Shown: positions 26,621 to 38,413 of the stretch, in pieces | Position numbering within the stretch: position 1 is the first letter of the stretch | How the letters are laid out: the number at the start of each line of letters is the position of its first letter | Assembly: GCF_900660485.1 (NCBI RefSeq) | Contig: NZ_LR214951.1 | Location: 868,001-932,000, forward strand | Direction: 5' to 3' | Length of the DNA stretch: 64,000 nucleotides | DNA from: Mesomycoplasma neurolyticum | GTDB taxonomy: Bacteria; Bacillota_I; Bacilli_A; Mycoplasmatales; Metamycoplasmataceae | The notes under the pieces: generated by a model | What the model was told of the DNA's origin: nothing | What the model saw: only the letters and a program-made list of their open reading frames with translations | The model's database searches: none | Program-made: the position numbers and the translations under genes

Positions 26621-27035
26621 TAATATCTATATTGAATTTTGAATATTTAATAATGGGATTTTCACTTTAAAATCTATTAGATCATTTTTATTTATGTTAG
26701 GTTATGCACTTATTCTCTTACCAAAACCGCTCATCTTTTTTTTATTTCCAAGTAAAAAATAAAGATATTTGTTAGTGATAATGTTTGATTGTTTACTATT
26801 AATCAAACACTTTGCATTATAGAAAATTTGCCTTTTCTATAAAAAAATTTTCCACAATTAGCTCCACTACCAGCAATTGTTATATAATAATCTTCAAAAT
26901 CATATTCATTAATTTTAGTTATTGGTTTTTCGTCAATGGTTTTAGAAGAATATATGTCATAAATACCTTTATTTCGTTTACATCATTGCATATTTTGTTT
27001 TCCATCACCTAAAATAAATTTTAAAATATCGTTTG
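26590..27035 (-). pseudogene. Degenerate hsdS fragment (fourth target-recognition domain)
   Basis: Minus strand: ILKFILGDGKQNMQWCKRNKGIYDIYSSKTIDEKP, YYITIAGSGANCGKFFYRKGKFSIMQSVW, then a frameshift to LINSKQSNIITNKYLYFLLGNKKKMSGFGKRISA, a stop, and FKVKIPLLNIQNSI at the end. This is a type I TRD plus conserved helix. The terminal part forms a degenerate version of the hsdS palindrome (26611-26641) with a few sense-strand hsdS codons beyond it, so an inversion-type junction once existed here too. Confidence 0.7.
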
Positions 27036-27056
27036 TGTAAAAAGATATTTATAAAA

Positions 27057-27080
27057 ATTATTATTATTATTATTATTATT
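27057..27080 (+). repeat. (ATT)8 trinucleotide repeat
   Basis: Eight perfect ATT units at the 5' side of the minus-strand hsdS remnant, followed by TTATTTAG. Confidence 0.9.
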
Positions 27081-27137
27081 TTATTTAGTTTGTGTTATTT
27101 TTAAAACATTTAAATATAAAATATTTTAAATTAAAAA

Positions 27138-27181
27138 AATGCATCATTATAATTTAGGGAATAAAATTTAATGATGCATTT
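27138..27181 (-). terminator. Terminator of rpsT
   Basis: 13-bp stem AAATGCATCATTA / TAATGATGCATTT; on the minus strand it is followed by a T run. Confidence 0.75.
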
Positions 27182-27212
27182 ATAAATTAAAATAAAAAAA
27201 TAAATTTATTAA

Positions 27213-27491
27213 TTAGTTGCTAGAACTAGGATTTAAATTTTTGTTAACAAAAAGATCAAGTCTAGAAATTTTTCTTGAACCATTATTTCTGTGTAAAACA
27301 CCTTTTGAAACAGCTGTATTAACTTCTTTGTGAGCTTTTGAAACTAATTCTTGAGCATTGCTTTGTTTAGCGACAATAGCCAATTTGGCTTTTTTAATAG
27401 CTTTTCTTAATCTTGATTTAATAGCTGCATTTCTTACTCTGGATTTTTCATTTGTTTTAATTCTTTTGATCTTTGATTTTATATTTGCCAT
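27213..27491 (-). CDS. rpsT: 30S ribosomal protein S20
   Basis: 92 residues. MANIKSKIKRIKTNEKSRVRNAAIKSRLRKAIKKA is the S20 N-terminal helix; later KGVLHRNNGSRKISRL. Binds 16S rRNA early in 30S assembly. GAGGTGG Shine-Dalgarno on the minus strand. Transcribed alone and divergently from gdpP. The plus-strand ORF over it is a shadow. Confidence 0.96.
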   Translation of the reverse strand: MANIKSKIKRIKTNEKSRVRNAAIKSRLRKAIKKAKLAIVAKQSNAQELVSKAHKEVNTAVSKGVLHRNNGSRKISRLDLFVNKNLNPSSSN

Positions 27492-27540
27492 TATCCACCT
27501 CTATTTATTAAGTTTAAATAATTCTAGTTCTATAATTTAT

Positions 27541-27696
27541 AATTTTAACTTTAATTAAAATTTATATATTTATTAAAAATTAAAAGTATTTAAATTTTAA
27601 CACAAAAATATTTTTTTAAAACAATATTTTTATTTTTAAAGTATTTTTATAATTTATTTAATGTGAAAAAAATTGTTTTGTTTTATAATTTAAAAT
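27541..27696. other. Divergent promoter region rpsT/gdpP
   Basis: AT-rich, no gene. TATAAT at 27684-27689 serves gdpP; for rpsT only a weak AT-rich -10 is visible. Confidence 0.5.
27684..27689 (+). promoter_or_regulatory. -10 element of gdpP
   Basis: TATAAT, 7 nt (TTAAAAT) before the ATG, no Shine-Dalgarno: predicted leaderless mRNA. Confidence 0.55.
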
Positions 27697-29715
27697 ATGA
27701 AATTTAGACCCAAGTTTTTAGAATTAGTAATAATTTTTTTTGTTATTTTCACTAGTTTTATTTTGCTTTCATTAATTATTTTGCAGTTTATAACATTCCC
27801 ATTGTGATTTTCATCAATAATTATTATACTCAACCTTATTTTAATTAATTATTTGTTTATGAAAATTATCAAATATTACTTAAGAAGAACTAATGTTGTT
27901 AATTCATCTATTTATGAATATGTAAATGATGTAGTGGAAGAAAATAATTTAGGTTTAATTTTATATTCTGCAAATGGAAAGATAATTTGAATTTCTTCTT
28001 TTATTAAAAAAAGATTTGGTGAACAAATAATAGGGAAAAGCGTTGATTTTTTATTTAATGATGAAAAGCAAAATAGCAATTTAAATATTTTAGATTATGA
28101 ATGAGACTACAAACATTCTGGTTTTGAATATCGTATCAAAAAATATAATGATAAAAACATTATTACAATAAGTGATGTTACAATTTCTGAAAATATTTTA
28201 AAGAATTATATAAATGAAAAAATAGTTGTAGGTGAATTAGAGATTGATAATTATCATTTGTTATCAACTGTTATGGTTCAAGAAGATTTTTTCAAATATC
28301 AAATTACTGCAGTTAATTTGTTAGAAGAAATTTCAAGTAAAATGAATTTTTCATATAAACAGTATGCTAATGGTAAATTTTTACTAATAACAAATTATGA
28401 AAATTTTGCTAAATTTAGAACAAAAAATTTTGACACTTTTAAAGAAATCGAAACTAAATTATCAAATTACAAAGTTGCGAATCAACCCATAACTTTTTCA
28501 ATAGGATTTGCTTATGGAACAGATGAAATTTTAAAATTAAATCAACTTGCAAAAGATGCTTTGCTTTTTTCAAAAACAAGAGGTGGTAACCAAGTTACAG
28601 TTTTTAAATATGGTAATAAACCGATTGTTTATGGTTCAAATATGGAAATTGAACCAAGTATTAGTAGAAGTGAACTTAATTATGTTTCTAAAAATTTATT
28701 AAATAGGCTTAAAAAACCAGAAATAAAAAATATTATTATTTATGGTCATAAGTTTTCAGATTTAGATGCATTAGGTTCTGCATATGGACTAGGTCATTTT
28801 TTAGTAAATTATTCTAAATATAAGTACAAGCAAAAGAAAAATTTTTATATTCAAAATTCTACTTTTGATACAACAACTGAAATGTTTATAAGAGCAAATA
28901 TAAATTTCTTTCCTGATAAAATATTTATTAAACCATCAGTTGCTAAAAAAATGACTGATGAAAATACAATTGTAATTATGGTTGATACAGCAGATAGAAA
29001 AAGAATTGAAAATGAAGATGCTTTTGCTAAAACTAAACCGGAAAATGTCTTTATTTTTGATCACCATAGAATTGGTGATCAAAATCTTGAATTTATATCC
29101 AGTGGAAATGAATATATAGATACAACAACTTCTTCAACATCAGAGATAGTTACAGATATTATAAATTTATATACAACATCAGAAGTTAAATTTATTGACA
29201 GTTTTATAGCTCAAATGTTATTAAATGGTATTTATATGGATACAAAACAATTTTCTAAATCTACTTCTACTAAAACTTTTGATGCAGCAGCATTTTTAAT
29301 TACATATGGAGCACAAAGTAAAATTTCAGTTGAAACATTAAAATATAGCGAAGAAATTTTCAATTTAATTAAAGAATTAACATATAAGCATGAAGAAGTA
29401 AAACCCGGTTATCTTATGGCATATTCTAAGCAAGAAGCAGATATTGATGTTATTTCTATGGCAGCAGATTTTATGCTTAATGTACAAGGTAGACAAGCTG
29501 TATTTATTATAGCTAAAATAAAAAATGGAGATAAATATAAAATGTCAGCAAGAAGTAATGGAACAGCTAATGTTCAAATTATTGCTGAAAGAGTTGGTGG
29601 TGGTGGTCACTTCGCTGCATCAGCAGCTGAAAGTTCAGGTGAAACTCTTGAGGTTTTTGTTGATAATATAAGACAAGCAATAGTGAGTGTGAAAAATGAA
29701 AGTAATAATAATTAA
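27697..29715 (+). CDS. gdpP: Membrane c-di-AMP phosphodiesterase, GdpP/DHH family
   Basis: 672 residues. Two N-terminal transmembrane helices (about 10-60), a PAS-like segment (NNLGLILYSANGKIIWIS at about 87-104), a degenerate GGDEF domain, then the DHH-DHHA1 phosphoesterase: IIIYGHKFSDLDALGSAYGL, IVIMVDTAD, VFIFDHHRIGD and the C-terminal GGGGHFAASAA. GdpP hydrolyses cyclic di-AMP to pApA, controlling potassium and osmotic balance. The DHH catalytic Asp/His pattern is complete by eye. Followed by rplI (20-nt overlap) and dnaB, an order shared with Bacillus. Confidence 0.92.
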
Positions 29716-30142
29716 AGAATTTAATAAAGATTATAAATTAAATCAAGTTGTGGAAGTATCTGATGGTTATGCTAAAAACTTTTTAATTAAAAATGGCTAT
29801 GCTCTCCCAGTGAATAAAACAACAACTTTATTTTTAGAAAAAAGAATTGAAGAAGAAAACAATAAAATTAAACAAAAAGTTGAAGAAGCGAAGCAATTAG
29901 CTGAAAAAATTAACAATACTATAATAGAATTTAAACTAAAGGCACACAATGATGTTCCTCATAATTCAATTACAGCTAAAAAAATTCATAAAAAATTAGA
30001 AGAATTGAATATCAAACTTCCAAAACATACTCTAGAAGAACATATTCATATTAATTCTTTTGGTTTAAGATCACTTAACATTAAATTACATAAAGATGTT
30101 ATAGCACATTTAAGAATAAAGGTTATAAAACAAGATGTCTAG
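29696..30142 (+). CDS. rplI: 50S ribosomal protein L9
   Basis: 148 residues. N-domain MKVIIIKEFNKDYKLNQVVEVSDGYAKNFLIKNGYALPVNK with the L9 pattern, long connecting helix (about 42-75), and a C-domain ending in SLNIKLHKDVIAHLRIKVIKQDV. Overlaps gdpP by 20 nt at its start and dnaB by 8 nt at its end, so the three are probably co-translated. Confidence 0.96.
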   Translation: MKVIIIKEFNKDYKLNQVVEVSDGYAKNFLIKNGYALPVNKTTTLFLEKRIEEENNKIKQKVEEAKQLAEKINNTIIEFKLKAHNDVPHNSITAKKIHKKLEELNIKLPKHTLEEHIHINSFGLRSLNIKLHKDVIAHLRIKVIKQDV

Positions 30143-31460
30143 AAAATTATATTTAACTGAAGATGTTGAAAACTCGATTATAAGTTATATTTTATTAAAC
30201 AAAGAAGAACATAATAAAATTATCCCTTATATTGAAAAAAATGATTTTTACTGACCAAAAAATAAGATAGTTTTTGAAGCAATGAGTGATTTATTTTTTG
30301 CTTCAAAAACTGTTGATCAAATTAGTATTTTAAATTGAATTAACGAAAAAAATGCAAATTCATATGTAAAAGAAGTATCGGATTTGCTTATTTATTTAGA
30401 AGATGCACCATATTATTCAACTGTGCGTGAAGCGATGAGTTTACTCATAGAAAAATCAAATTTAAGAAAAGCTAAAATTGCTATTGATTTTGCTGTAAAA
30501 GAAATCAACACTAATGAAACAGTTAATGCAGAAGATATTTTAAATAATTTTGAAGCAAAATTAATCGAAATATCACGGGGTGTTGAAATTAAAGATTTTC
30601 AAGAAATAAAAAAAATTACACAAGAAATTCTTAATGATTTATTTTCTAGAAAAAATGATCAAAATCTTAAAGGAATTAGTACAGGTTTTCCAAGTTTAGA
30701 TCGTATAACTTCAGGTTTACAAAATGGTGATTTAATAATTCTAGCAGCAAGACCTTCTATGGGAAAAACAGCAATGGCTCTTAATTTAGCGCGTAATGCT
30801 GTAGAAAATGATAAAACATGTGCTTTTTTTTCTTTAGAAATGCAAGCTAGTCAGCTTGTTACAAGGATTTTAGCTTCTAACACAGGTATTGAAGGTAATT
30901 CTTTTAAAAAACCTCATTTATTAACTAGTTATGAATGACTAAATATTTCAGAGCATATAAAAAAAATTAATAATTATAAACTTTTTATTGATGATTCAGG
31001 AGGTTTGAAACTTCATGAGTTGATTTGAAAAACTAAAAAATTAATGAATAGAATTAAAAAAATTGATTTAATTATAGTAGATTATCTACAACTGATTGAT
31101 TTAGCAAGTTCAGGCAATAATAGACAGGTAGAAGTTTCTAAAATATCTAGACAACTAAAACAGTTGGCAAGAGAAATTAATTGCCCTGTTATTGCATTAT
31201 CACAATTATCAAGAAAAGTTGAAGAAAGAGAAGATAAAAGACCATTGATGTCAGATCTTAGAGAATCAGGTGCTATTGAGCAAGATGCTGATATTGTAGC
31301 ATTTTTACATAGACCTAATTATTATAAAAAAGATGTGCCTAAAAATGAAATTCAAGATACCAATTTAATTATTGCTAAGCATAGAAATGGAGCAACAGGG
31401 GATATTGTGTTACAATTTGACCCAAAAATAGGTTTATTTTTTGAAGAAGGTGAATCATAA
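30135..31460 (+). CDS. dnaB: Replicative DNA helicase DnaB
   Basis: 441 residues from ATG 30135, inside the rplI end; several TGA as Trp. N-terminal domain (LTEDVENSIISYILLNKEEH), linker, and RecA-like ATPase with GISTGFPSLDRITSGLQNGDLIILAARPSMGKTAMALNLA (Walker A), CAFFSLEM, IDLIIVDYLQLI (Walker B), VIALSQLSRKVEERED and RESGAIEQDADIVAFLHR. Unwinds DNA at the replication fork. No intein. The stop overlaps the following gene start by one base. Confidence 0.96.
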
Positions 31461-32686
31461 TGCAAGATTTGAAATTAATTATTTTATCATTATTAATATT
31501 TATATTAGTGATAATTTCATCTTTATCATCAGCTTCTGAAACATCATTTTTATCAATTAATACAGCCAAACTTGAAGATTATTTTAAAGATAAACACCAA
31601 TTCGTTAAAAAGAAAATTTTAAAATTGCATAAAAAATTTTCAGGCACTTTATCAACAATTTTGTTAATTAATAATATTGTTAATATTGCAGCATCTGCAA
31701 CTATGAGTGCTATAGTTAGTTCATTAAGTTTAAATAATAATTGAGAAATTATTATATCAACAGCTATTATGACACCTATTATTGTTTTAATTGGTGAAAT
31801 TATCCCTAAAATTATTGCGAGAAAATTCCCAATAACTTTTTTAAAAAATACTTGATGAATTATATATTTTTTTTATTATTTATTTTGACCAATTACATTT
31901 TTGATTTCTAAAATTTCAAAGGAAAATCCTATCACCAATACAGAAAGCGAACTTAAATATATTATTGATATTGCAGGAAAAGAAGGTGTTTTGGAAAAAG
32001 AAGAGTCACTTTTAACAAAACGAGCATTAGATTTTGACTCTATTAAGGTTCACAAACATTATACAAGACTTAGAAAAACAACATCTATTAAGTATGAAAG
32101 CACACTAGAAGAAATTAGAAACATCTTTTATGACACTGGTTTTTCAAGACTTCCAGTTGAAAAAAATAAAAAGTTTATTGGTATTATTTTATTAAAAGAT
32201 ATTTTTTATTTAAAAAATGAAGAAGATTTTGAAATTGATAAATTTATTGTTAAAGTTCCTAATATATCTTCAAACACATTATTAAAAAATGCATTGTATA
32301 AACTAAAAGAAAATCAAAGTCATTTTGCTTTTATAACAAAAAATAATGAAGATAAAACTATTATTGGGATTATAACTATTGAAGATATTATTGAAGAACT
32401 TGTTGGTGAAATTTATGATGAACATGATTTTCGTGATGAAAATGAGATTTATATAATTAATGCAAACAAAATTATTGTTCATTATTCAACAAAAATTGAT
32501 AAAATAAATAAAATATTAGAAGTTGACATCCCATTAGAAGAAGAAACAATCGGAAAATATTTAGAAACATTAACAACAAAAAAAATGAACTTAAAATTTA
32601 AACACAAAGAAAATAATTTGTATTACAAAGTTATTGAAAATAAGAAAAATAAAGAAATAAAATTTGAAGTTTTATTAGAAAATTAA
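31460..32686 (+). CDS. CNNM/CBS-domain membrane protein (HlyC/CorC family)
   Basis: 408 residues. CNNM domain with about four membrane segments (residues 5-27, 60-95, 100-145; SASETSFLSINTAKLE and VLIGEIIPKIIARKFP are typical), then a CBS pair (about 205-330, with GFSRLPVEKNKKFIGIILLKDIF and TIIGIITIEDIIEELVGEIYDEHD) and a CorC_HlyC C-domain. The family is linked to magnesium/cobalt efflux; the old name hemolysin C is misleading. Starts on the last base of dnaB. Confidence 0.92.
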
Positions 32687-32695
32687 AAAAAGTTT

Positions 32696-32701
32696 TATAA
32701 T
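32696..32701 (+). promoter_or_regulatory. -10 element of tig
   Basis: TATAAT 29 nt before the ATG, with AAGGAG in between: a normal short leader. Confidence 0.5.
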
Positions 32702-32730
32702 TTAAAATTACTAATAGTAAGGAGAGTAAA

Positions 32731-34020
32731 ATGATTAAAAAAGATTTATTAAAAGATTCAGCAGAATTAAAAATAACATTAGAAGTTGAAAAAGAAAAAT
32801 GACAAAAAGCATTAGAGAATGCAAAAAATGATTTAATAAAAAATGTTAAAATTCCAGGTTTTAGAAAAGGAAAAGTTCCAAAAGAAAAAGCATTAAAATT
32901 AATAGATCCAGAACAAATTTTATCTAAAGCCATTCAAAAAATAGAAAAAGAAATTATCCCTATGATGAATGATCAAATCACAGAAAAAGATGATGTTGTT
33001 GGAAATGCAAGATCATTTGAAATTCAAGAAATAACTTTAGAAAAATTAGTAATTTCTGGACTTTATCCAATTTATCCAAAATTTGAATTACCAAAATATC
33101 GTGAATTAAAAACCAAATATGAACTTAAACAAACGACAGATGCTGATGTAGAAGAAGCTATCAATAAATTACTTGTTTCAAAAGGGAAAATGGTTGAATA
33201 TGATGGTCCGATTAAAGAAAGTGATCATGCAGTTTTTGATTTTAAAGGTACTTTAGATGGAGAAGAATTTGACGGGGGCTCTGCAGAAGATTTTGAATTA
33301 GTAATAGGTTCTAAACAATTTGTTCCTGGTTTTGAAGATGGAATGATTGGATTAAAAAAAGGAGATAAAAAACAACTTAAAATTACCTTCCCTAAAGAAT
33401 ATCATTCACCAAAATTAGCAAATAAAGAAGCAATTTTTGATGTTGAAATTAAAAAAATTAAAACTCATGAAAAAGTTGAATTAAATGATAAATTCATCAA
33501 AGAGTTAAATCTTGATAATGTAAGTAATATTGAAGAGTTAAAAAAATACTACAAAAATTTACTTTCTGAAGAAAATGCGGAAAAATCTTTGGTTGATTTT
33601 CAAAAAGCAAGTTTTGCAGAAATCATTTCTAAAGTGGAAATACCAGTTTCAAAGATTTTAATTGAACAAGAAGTTAAAAGACTAGTTCAAACATTTGAAA
33701 AACACATCAAACAACAAGGTTTTGATTTAAAAGAATTTTTCAAAATAACTGGTTCAACACAAAGTAAAATAGAAGAGCAATATCGTGAAGAAGCTATAAA
33801 AAACTTAAAAGAAAGTTTTGTTTATATTGCACTTGCGAGATCAGAAGTTATTGAAGCAACTCTGGAAGATTATGAACAAGAATATCAAAAATTAGCTAAA
33901 TTCTACAAAACAACAGCAGATGAATTAAAAAATTTAGTTACAAAACAACAATTACAAATTCCTATTATTAATAGAAAAGTTATTAAAAGATTAGCTGAAT
34001 ATAATTCTAAAAATAACTAA
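32731..34020 (+). CDS. tig: Trigger factor
   Basis: 429 residues with one TGA Trp. Ribosome-binding signature NVKIPGFRKGKVPKEKAL at about 40-57; FKBP-type prolyl isomerase domain at about 150-250 (SDHAVFDFKGTLDGEEFDGGSAEDFELVIGSKQFVPGFEDGMIGLKKGD); C-terminal helical cradle to the end. Chaperone at the ribosome exit tunnel. AAGGAG Shine-Dalgarno. Followed by a terminator, so monocistronic. Confidence 0.96.
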
Positions 34021-34077
34021 TAATTAAAATTTAGAGTTTTTAGTATATTATTAAAATAGAACTAATAAATAAATTAT

Positions 34078-34101
34078 AAAGACTCTTTGAGTCTTTATTT
34101 C
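34078..34101 (+). terminator. Terminator after tig
   Basis: AAAGACTC (34078-34085) / GAGTCTTT (34089-34096), 3-nt loop, then ATTTCTTT. Confidence 0.7.
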
Positions 34102-34130
34102 TTTATATTATGGAGTGAAATATTACAAAT

Positions 34131-36740
34131 ATGTGAAAAAAAATTAAAGAAAATCTATCTAGATCTGCAGAAATAAAAATTGCACATAAACTTTTAGAAG
34201 AAATTAATGCACTATCTTCTAAATATTCTCAGATGCCAGATTCTGAATTGCAAAATATGACTAATGTTTTTAAAGAACAATTGCAAAATAAAAAAACATT
34301 AGAACAAATTAGGGTAGAAGTTTTTGCAGCCATTAGAGAAGCAACTTTTAGAGTTTTGAAAAAGAGACCTTATGATGTCCAAATTTTAGGTGGTCTTATT
34401 TTAGACATGGGATCTATTGCTGAAATGAAAACAGGAGAAGGTAAGACATTAACTTCAATTGCACCTGTATATTTAAATGCATTAGAAGGCAACGGAGTAA
34501 TTGTATCAACTGTTAATGAGTATCTTTCAGAAAGGGATGCTGAAGAAGTTGGGCAAGTCCACCGTTGAATGGGTCTGACGGTTGGTGTTAATAAAACGCA
34601 AATGGATTCAGAATCTAAAAGATTTGCTTATGCTTGTGATATAACTTATTCTGTTCATTCAGAATTAGGTTTTGATTATCTAAGAGATAATATGGTTACA
34701 GATAAAGAAAGCAAGGTACAAAGAGGACTTAATTATATTTTAATTGATGAGGTTGATTCAATTTTAATTGATGAAGCAAAAACACCTTTAATCATTTCAG
34801 GGGGACAAAAAAATAATTCTAATCTTTATGTTGCTGCTGACTTATTTGTAAGAACATTAACAAATGATGATTTTTTTATTGATCATGAAATGCAAGCAAT
34901 AAAACTTACAGATAGTGGAATTGATAAAGCTAATAGTTATTTTAAACTTAGAAATTTATATGAAATAAAAAATTCTGAGCTTGTTCATAGAATTCAAAAT
35001 TCACTACGTGCTCATAAAATTATGAAAAAAGATGTTGAATATATTGTGCGTGATGAAAAAATAGAACTTGTTGATACATTTACAGGAAGAGTTATGGAAG
35101 GTAGAGCTTATTCTGAAGGTTTGCAACAAGCTATACAAACAAAAGAAAATTTAGAAATTGAACCTGAAACCAAAACATTAGCAACTATTACTTATCAAAA
35201 TTTATTTAGAATGTTTAAAAAATTAGCTGGTATGACTGGTACAGCTAAAACTGAAGAGCAAGAATTCATTGATATCTATAATACAAGAGTTAATGTGATC
35301 GATACTAACAAACCTATAATTAGAAAAGATGATAAAGATTTAATTTTTGCCTCAATGCAAGCTAAATTTGATGCTATAGTTGAAGAAATTAAAAGAGTTT
35401 ATAAAATTGGGCAACCAATATTAATTGGTACTTCTCAAATTGATGAATCAGAACATTTACATGAAATGTTAAAAAAAGAAAATATTCCTCATACAGTTTT
35501 AAATGCTAAACAAAATGAATCTGAAGCTGAAATTATAGCTAAAGCAGGTCAAGAATATGCTGTTACTATTGCAACAAATATGGCCGGAAGAGGAACAGAT
35601 ATCAAACCATCACCTGAAGCTTTAGAAAAAGGTGGACTTTATGTTTTGGGTATTAATAAAGCTGAATCTAGAAGAATTGATAATCAATTAAAAGGCCGTT
35701 CAGGAAGACAAGGAGATGTAGGTTATACTAAATTTTATCTTTCAATTGAAGATTTATTAATGACTAGATTTTCAAATTTTGAAATGATTAAAGAATCCTT
35801 TAATTCTGATAGTAAAGAACCAATTCGAGGGAAGTCTATTTATAGATTTTTTGATAGAGCTCAGAAAAAAATTGAAGGTTTCAATTATGATAATAGAAAA
35901 AATGTCCTAAGCTATGATGATGTTATTAGACAACAAAGAGATCTTGTTTATACACAAAGAGACTTAATCTTAAATAGTGATAATTTAGATATTTTTATTA
36001 AAAGAGTTATTAAAAGAAGTGTTCGCAATATATTATCACTAGATTTTATTGCTTTAGCAAATAATGAAGTAAATTATTCAGTTTTAGAAGAATTTTTAAA
36101 TAACAACTTTTCTTATATTTCTAAAGTTACATTTTCTAAAAAAGAAATGTTGAAGTTTCACCGTGAAGAATTAATAGAATATTTATATGACAAATTATGT
36201 GATATTTATTTTAATAATTTAAGAATTAATTTGATTAACAATTTAGGTGAAGAATATTATGTTTCTGACGAAAGAAGAATAATGCTAACTGCATTAGATA
36301 ATAAATGACAGGATCATATTGATGTAGTTGATCGTTTACGTTCCTCATCTAATTTAGTACAATATTCACAAAAAAATCCTTATCAAATTTTTACAGAAGA
36401 AACAACCAAAAAATTCGAAGTATTTATTAACGACAGTAGCGATAGAGCGCTTTATGATTTGTTTAACAACAGAAATGCAATGAAAATAGTTTATATTGAG
36501 CACACTCTATCAAATGGTGAAGTTTTTGTTTACCAAGAAGATTGACCACGAGAAATGGTTCAACAGATGATTGAACAAAAAGAATTTGAAATTATACAAC
36601 AAAAAAAAGCATCAGAAAAAATACCTTATATTCTTGAAAATGGTAAAATTATTTTTTTAGATAAAAATTTAACACAAGAACAAATTCAAGAAATTTTGTT
36701 AAATGAAAATAAAAAAATTTTAGAAAGCAATAATAACTAA
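34131..36740 (+). CDS. secA: Preprotein translocase ATPase SecA
   Basis: 869 residues from ATG 34131. The only Shine-Dalgarno (GGAG at 34112-34115) is 15 nt away, but only 6 nt before an in-frame ATT at 34122, so initiation at AUU three codons earlier is possible. DEAD motor: [97 protein letters not shown]. Lacks the C-terminal zinc-binding SEC-C motif and ends in a charged tail. Drives Sec export together with SecYE and SecDF, also in this window. Confidence 0.96.
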
Positions 36741-36748
36741 TTTTATTT

Positions 36749-37222
36749 ATGTTTAAAAAAAGTATTTTATTAAAATTATTAACTTATTTTTTCTTTTTTT
36801 TATTTATTTTGGCAACTATTGGAATTATCGCAGAAAGCACCATTGTTTATAAAAACGATTTAATAAAAATTGAACTTTTGATTTTCCACATTTTTTTAAC
36901 TTTTTTTATTTGAATTATGATTATTCTTGTTGTCTTTTTTAAAAAAAGAGCTTATAAAAAAATTAAATTACATTTTATTGTTGATCCAAAATTTCATAGT
37001 GACTTTTGTAAAAAAACAACAAATAAGAATAATGTCAAAATCTTTTATTTTTGAATTGCTTTTCTTACTATTATCACAGCAGGTTTGATTTATTTATGAA
37101 TTAAATTGTATGATGATAATGCTTTTTATTTTAGTATTTCCCTACTTTTATCTCATTATATTTTTTGAATTTTTATTGGATTTTTAAATTTTAATTTTTG
37201 TAATAACATTAAAAATAATTAA
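36749..37222 (+). CDS. Hypothetical membrane protein, four predicted helices
   Basis: 157 residues, three TGA Trp. Hydrophobic segments at about 8-30, 43-68, 98-116 and 126-146, with a short cytoplasmic or external loop containing HFIVDPKFHSDFCKKTT. No recognised domain or signal cleavage site. Starts 8 nt after secA with no clear Shine-Dalgarno and ends before a terminator, so it is likely co-transcribed with secA. Function unknown. Confidence 0.75.
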
Positions 37223-37230
37223 CTATAACT

Positions 37231-37258
37231 ACTCACTTAATAAAAAGTGGGTTTTTTA
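37231..37258 (+). terminator. Terminator after the secA unit
   Basis: ACTCACTT (37231-37238) / AAGTGGGT (37245-37252) with one G-U pair, then TTTTTT. Confidence 0.7.
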
Positions 37259-37288
37259 TAATAACAACAAACAAAATATGCAATATAA

Positions 37289-38405
<1,117 letters not shown>

Positions 38406-38413
<8 letters not shown>

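Noticed and set aside
26812-27012. Plus-strand ORF of 66 codons
   Set aside because: It is antisense to a recognisable hsdS fragment and has no start signals.
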